Shown here: positions 51,306-59,479 of the stretch, piece by piece
Position numbering within the stretch: the stretch's first letter is position 1
How the letters are laid out: every line of letters starts with the position of its first letter
DNA from: an uncultured Parabacteroides sp.
GTDB taxonomy: Bacteria; Bacteroidota; Bacteroidia; Bacteroidales; Tannerellaceae
Assembly: GCF_905196875.1 (NCBI RefSeq)
Contig: NZ_CAJJWO010000019.1
Coordinates: 17,086 to 81,085 of the forward strand
Direction: 5' to 3'
DNA: 64,000 nucleotides
The notes under the pieces: generated by a model
Told to the model about the DNA's origin: nothing
Seen by the model: the letters and a program-made list of their open reading frames with translations, nothing else
Database searches by the model: none
Made by a program: the position numbers and the translations under genes

Positions 51306-52583
51306 TTATTCTGCCTTGTCTTTCCGTCTCCGGCGAAAACGAAAGAAGTCGTAAACCCAAACGAGCAGCAAAGGTACGGTAAAAGTTAATAAGATGGTTA
51401 TTAGCCAGCCATCTTCTTTTTCTTTTGTTTTATTTACGTCGAGATGCTTCTCTACTTCGGCCTTGATATGTTCCTCATCGGGGATGTCGTTGTAATGCCA
51501 TTTAGCCAGTACCGTACCGTCTTTCAGCAAGACCAGGCCGGGGTTGGAGCGGATAATCGTTTTCAGCAGCACTTCATCAGCCATACGGAACGGATATTCG
51601 GCTCCGGTGTTATCGCTCCATTCGTCGATCATCTCCGGAGAAGAGCCCGTGACACAATAGAACGGCAATTCATATTCGAGGGCATAATCATACACACCGT
51701 TGATCTCGTCGATACGTTCGTCGTCCGCTGTTTCCAGCTTCGGGGCGATCAGCAAAAGAACAGGGTCCGGATTATGCAATATATCGTCTGTGACATCGTC
51801 TCCTTCGGCATTATAGATATTGAAAGAGGCCACCGGCGGTTCATATCCCTTCTTCAGGAGTTCGGTCTTCGACTCCACGAAAGTCCAGGTACTGTCATTC
51901 TCCGGATAGTCTTCCAGCGAGAATTCTTTCTTGACACCGTCTTTCTCATAAACAAAAGTATAACGGTATTCGTCTTCCGGCGCTCCGTCAGGGATAGCCA
52001 TCAGCGATGGGATATTCGCCCCGATCTTATACGGACGGAAATCGATAACCGGCAGATGGTTATAGTTCCAGTAAGCGAATCCGATACCGAAGAAGTAAGA
52101 AAACAGGGCAACAAACCAATACACTTTAAAGGTAAAGCACTGAAACATCTTCCCGGAATTCATAAACACCATAATGGCGGCGGCGGACAACACCAGGTTC
52201 TTGAAGAAGGTCTCCCAGTTGGAGATAACGACGGCATCGCCGAAACAGCCACAATCGGAAACCGGATTGAACAAGGCCAGATATAACGTCAGCGGCGTCA
52301 TAAATGCCATGAAAAGTAAAACCAGGAAGGAATTGTAACGGCGATATACGCCGAGCAACATACAAACCCCCATCGCAAACTCGGCCGCAGAAAGGACAAA
52401 AGAGGCTAGAACGGTAAAAGGCTGCAGGAAATCAAGGCCGAAAGAAGTAAGGTAATCCCCAATCTTAATGGCTCCTCCCATCGGATCGACCGCCTTCACA
52501 AAACCGGAAAAGATAAACACTACCCCGATCAGCAGGCGGCTGCATTCTGTCAGTATTTTTATTACAGTCTCTTTATAGTTCAT
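51306..52583 (-). CDS. DoxX/MauE-like membrane protein with thioredoxin-like domain (BT_3928 family)
   Basis: 425 residues. Four to five N-terminal membrane helices form a DoxX-like unit (LLIGVVFIFSGFVKAVDPMG, ASFVLSAAEFAMGVCMLLGVY) with the CGCFGD cysteine motif between helices. The middle part (about 190-385) is periplasmic and thioredoxin-like in pattern (ADEVLLKTIIRSNPGLVLLKDGTVLAKW) but lacks CxxC. A last helix and an Arg/Lys-rich cytoplasmic end finish it. A role in periplasmic redox or disulfide handling is suggested by the MauE/DoxX relation. Next to tpiA and the DUF1599 gene, a neighbourhood conserved in Bacteroidales. Confidence 0.8.
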   Translation of the reverse strand: MNYKETVIKILTECSRLLIGVVFIFSGFVKAVDPMGGAIKIGDYLTSFGLDFLQPFTVLASFVLSAAEFAMGVCMLLGVYRRYNSFLVLLFMAFMTPLTLYLALFNPVSDCGCFGDAVVISNWETFFKNLVLSAAAIMVFMNSGKMFQCFTFKVYWFVALFSYFFGIGFAYWNYNHLPVIDFRPYKIGANIPSLMAIPDGAPEDEYRYTFVYEKDGVKKEFSLEDYPENDSTWTFVESKTELLKKGYEPPVASFNIYNAEGDDVTDDILHNPDPVLLLIAPKLETADDERIDEINGVYDYALEYELPFYCVTGSSPEMIDEWSDNTGAEYPFRMADEVLLKTIIRSNPGLVLLKDGTVLAKWHYNDIPDEEHIKAEVEKHLDVNKTKEKEDGWLITILLTFTVPLLLVWVYDFFRFRRRRKDKAE

Positions 52584-52586
52584 ATA

Positions 52587-53132
52587 TTATTCTTCGCCGT
52601 ATTCCAGTTTGATCAAACCGAACAGGGCATAATTGATCATATCCATATAGTTGGCATCCACACCTTCCGAGACGATGGTCTTACCGCCGTGGCTTTCGAT
52701 CTGCTTCGTTCGGTAAATCTTCATCAGGATCAGGTCGGTGTAAGAGCTGATACGCATACTGCGCCAGGCTTCGTCGTAATCATGGTTCTTGGCATACATC
52801 AACTCTTTGGTCTCTGTAATGTATTTGTCGTACAATGCCAATGCTTCCTCGTTCGTCATATCGGTGGTATCCGAAAAACCTTTCGCCAATTGGATCAATC
52901 CGATCACCCCGTAATTAACGATGGCCACGAACTCGGGACGTATCCCTTCATCCACCATACTTACCCCTTTTATCTCGAGGCTGCGGATACGGTTCGCCTT
53001 AATAAATATCTGGTCGGTCAATGACTGGGGACGCATGATCCGCCACGATGGACCGTAATCTTTCAACTTCTTTTCGAACAACTCCCGGCATTGGGAGATC
53101 ACTTTCTCAAACTGTTCTTTCGTATCAGCCAT
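52587..53132 (-). CDS. DUF1599 protein (nucleotide-modification-associated domain 1)
   Basis: 181 residues made of two copies of one module: residues about 22-83 (KLKDYGPSWRIMRPQSLTDQ ... NYGVIGLIQL) and about 114-178 (KNHDYDEAWRSMRISSYTDL ... NYALFGLIKL). Conserved positions are the Tyr/Trp/Arg of DYxxxWRxMR, the Lys of IKANRIRS/MKIYRTKQ and the NYxxxGLI box. The family belongs to nucleotide-pyrophosphohydrolase-like folds linked with modified nucleotides; catalytic activity is unproven. First gene of the DUF1599-DoxX-tpiA run, 3 bp before the DoxX-like gene. Confidence 0.85.
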   Translation of the reverse strand: MADTKEQFEKVISQCRELFEKKLKDYGPSWRIMRPQSLTDQIFIKANRIRSLEIKGVSMVDEGIRPEFVAIVNYGVIGLIQLAKGFSDTTDMTNEEALALYDKYITETKELMYAKNHDYDEAWRSMRISSYTDLILMKIYRTKQIESHGGKTIVSEGVDANYMDMINYALFGLIKLEYGEE

Positions 53133-53151
53133 ATCCTACATTATTATGCCG

Positions 53152-53159
53152 CAAAGATA
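53152..53159 (-). promoter_or_regulatory. Promoter -7 box of the DUF1599-DoxX-tpiA operon
   Basis: TATCTTTG on the minus strand, 20 bp before the ATG. The -33 side is only CACA/CAAA-like with wrong spacing and overlaps the upstream terminator. Confidence 0.5.
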
Positions 53160-53172
53160 GTAAAAAAACAAC

Positions 53173-53206
53173 AAAGGCACAGATGTATGATTTCATCCGC
53201 GCCTTT
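53173..53206 (-). terminator. Terminator of the LysM/M23 gene
   Basis: AAAGGC (53173-53178) pairs with GCCTTT (53201-53206), with GATG/CATC inside; the minus strand continues GTTGTTTTTTT. Starts 20 bp after the stop. Confidence 0.75.
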
Positions 53207-53225
53207 CCTTTATCTTAAAAATAAC

Positions 53226-54479
53226 TTATTTACAACGGATGGAACGACCTAATTTTAACACGGTTGTTTTAGATATTCCGTTCATTTCGCACAACTTGCT
53301 GACAGTTGTTCCGTATTTAGAAGCTAAAGCTCCCAGCGTATCGCCACTTTTGATACGGTGATAAACAGGTTCTGCTGCCTGAGCTGTTGAAGCATTTCCA
53401 GTCAGTGAAGCAACAGGAGTCACAGCTTCTACAGTAGTTGTTTTAGTAGTCTTAGCCGCTGTTGTCGTAGTTTTTGCCGTAGTCTGTTTTGTAGCAGGCT
53501 TAGCTGCAGCTACTTCTTTGCCGGCACTGCAACGGATAGACTGTCCCAGACGAAGCATGGTAGTACTCTTGATACCATTCAGACGGCAAAGTTCGTTCAC
53601 TGTTGTTCCGTACATACGAGCTATCTTACCTAATGTATCGCCGGATTTCACACGGTGATAAACCATCTGGTCGCTTGAAGAAGTATAAATATTACTCTTA
53701 CGACCGTTAATCTTTATATTATGGAATACATAAGTGTCCTGGTGGGGAACTCCGTTCTCGAAGTCAATAATATCGGCGGGGTTGAGAGCCTGACCTAAAA
53801 AGCGTGTTTCGAAATGGAGGTGAGAACCGGTAGAACGTCCGGTATTTCCTCCTAATGCGATCGGATCTCCAGCACGTACAATGTCGTTTACATCTACAAG
53901 CGATTTGGATAAGTGACCATAAACTGTTTCCAGTCCGTTCGGGTGGCGAACCACCAGATAATTACCATATCCGCGACGTTCGAAATTACGGATACGAACT
54001 TTACCGTCAAATGCTGCACGGATCGTATCACCTACCTGAACTTTCAAGTCGATACCTTTATGCATACGGCGACGACGGGGACCATATTTGGAAGTTACTT
54101 TAATCTGACTGTCGATAGGAAGGGTAAAAGCAGAACAATCGATAGCACAAGAGTCAGGCATCTCGATCTTGGAACCTCCGCGGAAAGGATCTACCCAACG
54201 GGTATCCCAGTTTGAGCCGTATAATTCATCTGCCGGGAACAATAAATCTTCGTTTGCGGCAAGTGATTCATCCACTCTCGCATTAATCTCTGCTAATTCT
54301 TTCAGTCCCATATCTTTCCGGATCGTTACGCGGTCAGCCATCAGTTCCGACACGCGCTTGTCCATCTTTACGATATGGATTGTCTGCTTTGGTGTATCTT
54401 TTCCTTCAGGATCTTTGGCCGATACAGCCGATACCATCAGGGAGGTACAGCAAATAAAAAGTAGTGCTCTTATCTTCAT
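53226..54479 (-). CDS. Exported LysM/M23 peptidoglycan endopeptidase
   Basis: 417 residues; signal peptide MKIRALLFICCTSLMVSAVSA (another ATG lies three codons upstream). The LytM/M23 domain (about 125-245) keeps the zinc residues: MHKGID, and SHLHFE with HxH; YGNYLVVRHPNGLETVYGHL is typical. Two LysM repeats follow, YHRVKSGDTLGKIARMYGTT (about 275) and YHRIKSGDTLGALASKYGTT (about 372), separated by a Thr/Ala/Lys-rich linker. Likely a periplasmic cell-wall hydrolase, or an activator if metal binding is lost. Monocistronic; the 209 bp upstream to recG hold no clear signal. Confidence 0.93.
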   Translation of the reverse strand: MKIRALLFICCTSLMVSAVSAKDPEGKDTPKQTIHIVKMDKRVSELMADRVTIRKDMGLKELAEINARVDESLAANEDLLFPADELYGSNWDTRWVDPFRGGSKIEMPDSCAIDCSAFTLPIDSQIKVTSKYGPRRRRMHKGIDLKVQVGDTIRAAFDGKVRIRNFERRGYGNYLVVRHPNGLETVYGHLSKSLVDVNDIVRAGDPIALGGNTGRSTGSHLHFETRFLGQALNPADIIDFENGVPHQDTYVFHNIKINGRKSNIYTSSSDQMVYHRVKSGDTLGKIARMYGTTVNELCRLNGIKSTTMLRLGQSIRCSAGKEVAAAKPATKQTTAKTTTTAAKTTKTTTVEAVTPVASLTGNASTAQAAEPVYHRIKSGDTLGALASKYGTTVSKLCEMNGISKTTVLKLGRSIRCK

Positions 54480-54688
54480 TTTTATCATTTTTCGAAATAG
54501 AATACAGGGGTAAAATAAGTCGTGAAACAGACCCTATTTTTTTACAAATCGACCAAAGTTCGTTATTTTGAGCAAGTTGACAAAACACAATCCGGAAAAA
54601 TTTCCGCAATGAAAGTGAAGAAATTCAAAAGCGGCCTGCATTCTTATTGAAAAACAAGAGCTTCAAAAGAAACATGTTTCACAACATA

Positions 54689-56785
54689 TCAACTAATCAT
54701 GCTCCAATTTATCTTTCTGGAAAAGAGCGTTTTCAGTCTTTCGTTCAAAATCCGGTTAGGTTCGGACAACAATTCCGGGTCTTTGTCCAAAACTTCCGTT
54801 GCGATATCGCGTGCATATTGAAGGATCTGCCCATCGGCTGCCAGGTTGGCTATTTTCAGGTCAAGCCCTTCCCCGCTTTGTTGGGTTCCTTCCAGGTCGC
54901 CATGCCCGCGAAGGTGCAGATCGGCTTCCGCTATTTCGAAACCGTTATTGCTGTTTACCATAATCTCCAGACGTTTACGGGTGTCGTTGCTCAATTTATA
55001 GGAGGAGACCAGAATACAATAGGACTGTTCCGCACCACGCCCGACACGTCCCCTCAACTGATGTAACTGCGAAAGCCCGAAACGCTCGGCACTTTCAATC
55101 ACCATCACGGAAGCGTTCGGCACATTCACACCTACTTCGATCACGGTCGTTGCCATTAAGATATGTGCTTCTCCGGATATGAACTTCTGCATTTCGGCCT
55201 CCTTGTCTGCCGCCTTCATCTTTCCATGAACCATACAGACCTTATACTCCGGAAATACTTCCTTAAAAGTTTCAAAGCCGTCTTCCAGACTCTTGTAATC
55301 GAGCTTTTCGCTTCCTTCGATCAACGGATAAACGACATAGACCTGACGCCCCAATCCGATCTCCTTACGCAGGAAATCATACAGCTGAGCTTTCTTGTTA
55401 TCGTACCGGTGCATCGTCTGGATCGGTTTACGTCCGGGAGGCAACTCATCGATCACGGAGACATCCAGATCGCCGTATAGAGTCATGGCCAATGTCCGGG
55501 GAATGGGCGTTGCCGTCATCACCAGCACGTGCGGAACAACAGCATTCTTTTTCCACAGGCGCGAACGTTGCTCCACACCGAAACGATGTTGCTCATCAAT
55601 GATGGCCAGTCCCAGCGAGGAAAAAACGACAGTCTCTTCGATCAGGGCATGCGTCCCTATCACGATCTGTATTTCTCCCCGGGCAATAGCCGGAAGCAGT
55701 TCATTCCGTTCTTTCTTCTTTGTCGAACCAGTCAACAGCGCGACACGGATATCCATATCCTTCAGAAACTCCATGACAGTAGCGTAATGCTGGGTGGCAA
55801 GTATTTCGGTCGGTGCCATCATACAGGCCTGGCAATGGTTATCGACAGCCAGCAGCATGGAAAGCAATGCGACCAATGTCTTTCCGCTTCCCACATCACC
55901 CTGCAAAAGGCGGTTCATCTGCCGTCCACTTCCCATATCGGCGCGGATTTCCTTGACGACTCGTTTTTGCGCCCCGGTCAGTTCGAAAGGAAGATACTCC
56001 TTATAAAATGTATTGAAGTAGTCCCCGACGGTTGGAAAAACGATTCCTTTCAGTTTTAGTTTCCGAAGACTCGCCGTACGGAGAATGTTCAACTGTATAA
56101 AGAAAAGTTCGTCGAACTTCAGGCGCAACTGTGCCTGTTTCAATTTCTCCGCCGATTCCGGGAAATGGATATTCCGGATCGCTTCTTTCAACGGCATCAT
56201 ACGGATACGCGATAGCACATCCGGGGGAAGCGTTTCGGGTAACTCCCAGTTCAACGCACTTAATAAGGTATATTGCAGGTTCTGTATCGCCCTCGAATTG
56301 AGGAACGACTTTTTCATCTTCTCCGATGTATTATAGAAAGGTGTCAGACCGCCAGCTACCTGTTCTGCCTGCTCTACCGGATCGATATCGGGATGGGGAA
56401 TATTATAGATATGTCCGAACTCGGCGGGCTTACCGAAAACAATATAGTCGGTCCCTGTCTTATATTTATCCGTCACATAGTTAAGTCCCTTGAACCAAAC
56501 CAGGTCGATCGTCCCGGTCCCATCTGTAAACTTAGCCACCAGACGGCGGGTTCGCCCTTCTCCCACCGTATCATAATACAAAATACGCCCTTTCAATTGA
56601 ATATAAGGCATATTTCCCGTTATCTCGGCCACCTTATAAAAGCGGCTACGGTCAATATATTTATATGGAAAATAAAACAACAAATCTTCATACGAAGATA
56701 TTCCGGCTTCTTTCCGTAATATCTCCGCTTTCTTCGGGCCTACGCCCGGCAGATACATGAGGGATCGTTTATCGAGATCGAGCAT
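54689..56785 (-). CDS. recG: ATP-dependent DNA helicase RecG
   Basis: 698 residues. Wedge/OB domain in the N-terminal third (YIQLKGRILYYDTVGEGRTRRLVAKF split by the OB fold), then two RecA-like domains: Walker A GDVGSGKT (about residue 295), the DEQH box in AIIDEQHRFGVEQR, motif III VLVMTATPIPRTLAMTLYGD, motif VI QLRGRVGRGAEQSYCIL. The C-terminal TRG region DLHLRGHGDLEGTQQSG is present. Drives fork reversal and branch migration. Single gene here. Confidence 0.98.
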   Translation of the reverse strand: MLDLDKRSLMYLPGVGPKKAEILRKEAGISSYEDLLFYFPYKYIDRSRFYKVAEITGNMPYIQLKGRILYYDTVGEGRTRRLVAKFTDGTGTIDLVWFKGLNYVTDKYKTGTDYIVFGKPAEFGHIYNIPHPDIDPVEQAEQVAGGLTPFYNTSEKMKKSFLNSRAIQNLQYTLLSALNWELPETLPPDVLSRIRMMPLKEAIRNIHFPESAEKLKQAQLRLKFDELFFIQLNILRTASLRKLKLKGIVFPTVGDYFNTFYKEYLPFELTGAQKRVVKEIRADMGSGRQMNRLLQGDVGSGKTLVALLSMLLAVDNHCQACMMAPTEILATQHYATVMEFLKDMDIRVALLTGSTKKKERNELLPAIARGEIQIVIGTHALIEETVVFSSLGLAIIDEQHRFGVEQRSRLWKKNAVVPHVLVMTATPIPRTLAMTLYGDLDVSVIDELPPGRKPIQTMHRYDNKKAQLYDFLRKEIGLGRQVYVVYPLIEGSEKLDYKSLEDGFETFKEVFPEYKVCMVHGKMKAADKEAEMQKFISGEAHILMATTVIEVGVNVPNASVMVIESAERFGLSQLHQLRGRVGRGAEQSYCILVSSYKLSNDTRKRLEIMVNSNNGFEIAEADLHLRGHGDLEGTQQSGEGLDLKIANLAADGQILQYARDIATEVLDKDPELLSEPNRILNERLKTLFSRKINWSMIS

Positions 56786-56823
56786 AGCTGTCTATTTGGA
56801 CAGCGAATTTATTATTTTTATGG

Positions 56824-57279
56824 TCACAATGCAAATTTATAGCCGATAGAGAAATGCAGACGGGCACAATTTTGATTGATAAAGTTTTGAAGCCAGGAAA
56901 CGCCGACATAATATTTGTGATATTTAACGCCACCTTCTACAGCTGTTCCTAAATTTAGAGGAGAAGCAAATCCGATAAAAGGCCCTGCATTCAAACGAAC
57001 TTTCAAGGTATTATTTACAGGTATCCGAAGAGAGGCATACAGAGGGATATCCAAGCCAAAGTTCCAATCGCCGGTTTTTTTATAAGTACCACTAACGGTA
57101 TTAATCAAAGCCCCCGGTTGAATATAAAACAGATCCGACATCTTAAAAGACGCCATTGCCCCTAAATGAAGTCCCCAAACTTCCGAATAACTGACACCGA
57201 TACGAGGTTCCAACTCGATCCCTTTTGCATTCCCAACAGTACATAACACGATCATCAACGATAATAAGATGCTTTTCAT
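56824..57279 (-). CDS. Small outer-membrane beta-barrel protein, unknown
   Basis: 151 residues; signal peptide MKSILLSLMIVLCTVGNAKG. Remaining strands (IGVSYSEVWGLHLGAMASFKM, LYASLRIPVNNTLKVRLNAGP, KYYVGVSWLQNFINQNCARL, LHFSIGYKFAL) fit a six- to eight-stranded barrel of the porin-like type ending in an aromatic-rich strand. Role unknown. Downstream of the DUF4827 gene with a hairpin between, so independently terminated. Confidence 0.7.
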   Translation of the reverse strand: MKSILLSLMIVLCTVGNAKGIELEPRIGVSYSEVWGLHLGAMASFKMSDLFYIQPGALINTVSGTYKKTGDWNFGLDIPLYASLRIPVNNTLKVRLNAGPFIGFASPLNLGTAVEGGVKYHKYYVGVSWLQNFINQNCARLHFSIGYKFAL

Positions 57280-57298
57280 AAAAATATTTCCTTAAATT

Positions 57299-57335
57299 AA
57301 TACCAGTGTCTCATATAGAACGGGACACTGGTATT
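57299..57335 (-). terminator. Terminator of the DUF4827 gene
   Basis: AATACCAGTGTC (57299-57310) and GACACTGGTATT (57324-57335) pair perfectly over 12 bp with a 13-nt loop; 46 bp after the stop. The exit sequence is AATTTAAG, only moderately T-rich. Confidence 0.65.
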
Positions 57336-57380
57336 CTTATTATGCAAGCACTTCTATTAATTTTGCCGAAAAAAGTTTTA

Positions 57381-57959
57381 TCACTCTTTCACAAAAGTAA
57401 AATCGACTTTTTCATAATAAATCGGTAAATAGGAGGAGTGTTGGTATACACTTCCACATGTAAAGGGGACAATCATACTCACTGATGAATTGTCACCAAT
57501 ATATTCCATTACGCTGACATATCCTTCACAAAGGAAATTTTCGTCACGATAAGCTTGTTGAGTCTCGCTATACTTAAATTTAAGTGGCCATTTCGCCCAT
57601 TCGTCATCAGCCTGAAATCCATCAAAAGAAACGTCACCTTCTTCTCTTCCTAAAAACAACCCTTTTGCAACAGACTGGATTTTAGTATCCTGAACCGGAC
57701 GATTTCCATTTCCGGAATCAATGACATGCAGATAAACACCATTATCAAGCAGTACAAACTCCTTTTCTCCGAAAATACTATCCTTCGGATATTCTTTCAA
57801 TACCACCAATCCGTTTTCATCAATAAATTTATCGATTATGGCCTGTTCTTTGTCCCTAACATCCTGATAAGTTGTTTTCTCTGCTTCACAAGAAGCAACG
57901 AGAAAGATCAAACCGCAAAAAAGTAACAACAAATCAAAGTATTTTTTTATCCGTTTCAT
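57381..57959 (-). CDS. DUF4827-type lipoprotein
   Basis: 192 residues; lipobox LVASC after a hydrophobic signal. The family pattern EKTTYQDVRDKEQAIIDKFI...NGLVVLKEYPKDSIFGEKEFVLLDNGVYLHVID is that of DUF4827, a Bacteroidetes lipoprotein family with a peptidyl-prolyl-isomerase-like fold suspected in some members (family knowledge, weak). Two bases after the next upstream gene, thus probably co-transcribed with it. Confidence 0.75.
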   Translation of the reverse strand: MKRIKKYFDLLLLFCGLIFLVASCEAEKTTYQDVRDKEQAIIDKFIDENGLVVLKEYPKDSIFGEKEFVLLDNGVYLHVIDSGNGNRPVQDTKIQSVAKGLFLGREEGDVSFDGFQADDEWAKWPLKFKYSETQQAYRDENFLCEGYVSVMEYIGDNSSVSMIVPFTCGSVYQHSSYLPIYYEKVDFTFVKE

Positions 57960-57961
57960 TT

Positions 57962-58915
57962 TTATAAAAGTTCTTGAGGATAGTCAAGTTTCAAAGTTAA
58001 TGTTCTTCCTGTACCATTATGTCTTATTATCACAGTCCTAGCAACAGGAAGTTTATCAATCCCATTAGATGCTCTTGCATATTTATAATCATGCGAAGAA
58101 AATCCAAAGCATTCTAGCATTGTTCCTCCATATTCAGCAACACCAAATCCTGCACCAAGTTTAGCACTTGTTCCTGAATTATGATTATACCATATGCCTA
58201 CAAAATTTTTCTTTCTAAAACAAACTTCAACTTGAATTATAGGTATGCCTTTATCACTTGTATTTTTACATTTTACCCATACTTTATTTTTCCCAACTTC
58301 TTCTTCAGCAATACTATTTGTACCTGAAGTCGCTCTTAGATTATTTTCACTTGGAGGAGTTAGACCTAAATCTTCTAGCTCTTTGTATGAATTAATATCT
58401 ATCAACGAGATAGTTTTTCCACCAACAATAACATTCCCATTTTTATCAGCAATTTTAGCTAATTCTTTATCACTAATAGGCAAATAGGCTGAATAATCAT
58501 CACCTTCTTCAGGGAAATATAAAGAAGAATATTTTTCTTTAAACTCTTCATATCCGCCCTCTCTATCATAATAAGACTCAGCCTCATTCATTGCTTCTAC
58601 AAAAACATCATACATTGACCGAAAACCAGCTTCTCGTAATGCATTTATTTGAGTCATATTAGTAAACGAAGAAACACTCTTCATCAAATATACAGGAGTT
58701 GATACACCTGACAACTGTAAAGACAATTCTTTCATTTGCTCTTCTGTTTCAAATACAAGAGTTCCATTTTTTGTTTCAACATTTACACCACACAGATTAA
58801 CCGATGATTCACTTTGATCTTTCACTTCAAGATCTTTTAAACTTTCTTCATTTGTACATGCTACTAATGTGCATACAAATGCAACACTAATAAACTTTAC
58901 TAATTTTCTTTTCAT
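57962..58915 (-). CDS. Secreted lipoprotein, possibly DUF4848 family
   Basis: 317 residues from ATG 58915 (MKRKLVKFISVAFVCTLVAC, lipobox LVAC). A longer frame would start inside the upstream gene and put 19 hydrophobic residues in front of the signal, so it is rejected. The first half is helical and charged (MRSMYDVFVEAMNEAESYYDREGGYEEF-like), the second half beta-rich (GKNKVWVKCKNTSDKGIPIIQVEVCFRKKN, VARTVIIRHNGTGRTLTLKL). Resembles DUF4848-type Bacteroidales lipoproteins; I cannot confirm the family. Visibly AT-rich compared with the surrounding core genes. Confidence 0.65.
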   Translation of the reverse strand: MKRKLVKFISVAFVCTLVACTNEESLKDLEVKDQSESSVNLCGVNVETKNGTLVFETEEQMKELSLQLSGVSTPVYLMKSVSSFTNMTQINALREAGFRSMYDVFVEAMNEAESYYDREGGYEEFKEKYSSLYFPEEGDDYSAYLPISDKELAKIADKNGNVIVGGKTISLIDINSYKELEDLGLTPPSENNLRATSGTNSIAEEEVGKNKVWVKCKNTSDKGIPIIQVEVCFRKKNFVGIWYNHNSGTSAKLGAGFGVAEYGGTMLECFGFSSHDYKYARASNGIDKLPVARTVIIRHNGTGRTLTLKLDYPQELL

Positions 58916-58952
58916 AAGTTGAAATTTGTTTATAAAATAAATACTAATAATA

Positions 58953-59282
58953 TTACTCAATAAAAAAGTCACCTTTAGCCTTATAACCTAAAGAATTAAT
59001 CCAAATAACATATTCACCTTTTTTCAATCCTATCCCTAGTGAAACAATCCCTGGAGTTCCATTTAAAGATGTTCTAAAAACGACATTTCCAAAATGATCT
59101 TCAATAACGACATCGATAATTCCAATATGACTCAAAATACCAACGTCTAACGTTTGGCTATCAAAAAAAACTTCTACTGGAGTTATTGGACATCGAGTTT
59201 GAGCTTGCAAATCAATTTGCATTTTCGCAAAACCCGTTTCTGCAATACAGAATAAAATAGCAATCAATAATACTTTATACAT
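58953..59282 (-). CDS. DUF3244-type small exported protein
   Basis: 109 residues, signal peptide MYKVLLIAILFCIAETGFAK. The mature part is one beta-sandwich (CPITPVEVFFDSQTLDVGIL, GIIDVVIEDHFGNVVFRTSL, LKKGEYVIWINSLGYKAKGDF), the pattern of DUF3244/T9SS-tail-like domains. Such small proteins often sit beside secreted peptidases or TPR regulators in Bacteroides. 37 bp before the lipoprotein gene. AT-rich. Confidence 0.75.
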   Translation of the reverse strand: MYKVLLIAILFCIAETGFAKMQIDLQAQTRCPITPVEVFFDSQTLDVGILSHIGIIDVVIEDHFGNVVFRTSLNGTPGIVSLGIGLKKGEYVIWINSLGYKAKGDFFIE

Positions 59283-59311
59283 AAATTACAATCATTAAAT
59301 TATTTCTGCTG

Positions 59312-59319
59312 CAAAGGTA
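59312..59319 (-). promoter_or_regulatory. Promoter -7 box of the DUF3244-lipoprotein-DUF4827 operon
   Basis: TACCTTTG on the minus strand, 30 bp upstream of the ATG; no -33 box. Confidence 0.45.
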
Positions 59320-59418
59320 AGGAGCCATTTGAGAAGAGTGCTATAATTTCATATCAAGGCATGTACAGCAATATTTATGCCCACATAAGCTAATTAACTA
59401 ATACAGACAACATTGAAG

Positions 59419-59453
59419 GCCATGTACATACAAAACCATATGTACAAGAGCCT
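59419..59453 (-). terminator. Terminator of the TPR/HTH regulator gene
   Basis: TGTACATA (59423-59430) and TATGTACA (59439-59446) pair around an 8-nt loop, with outer GGC/GCC pairs. About 27 bp after the stop. Confidence 0.55.
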
Positions 59454-59479
59454 TTTTACTTCAATTTTATATAAACAAA

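Noticed and set aside
54489..54688. Possible gene or RNA in the LysM/M23-recG gap
   Set aside because: No protein-like frame, hairpin or consensus promoter could be supported.
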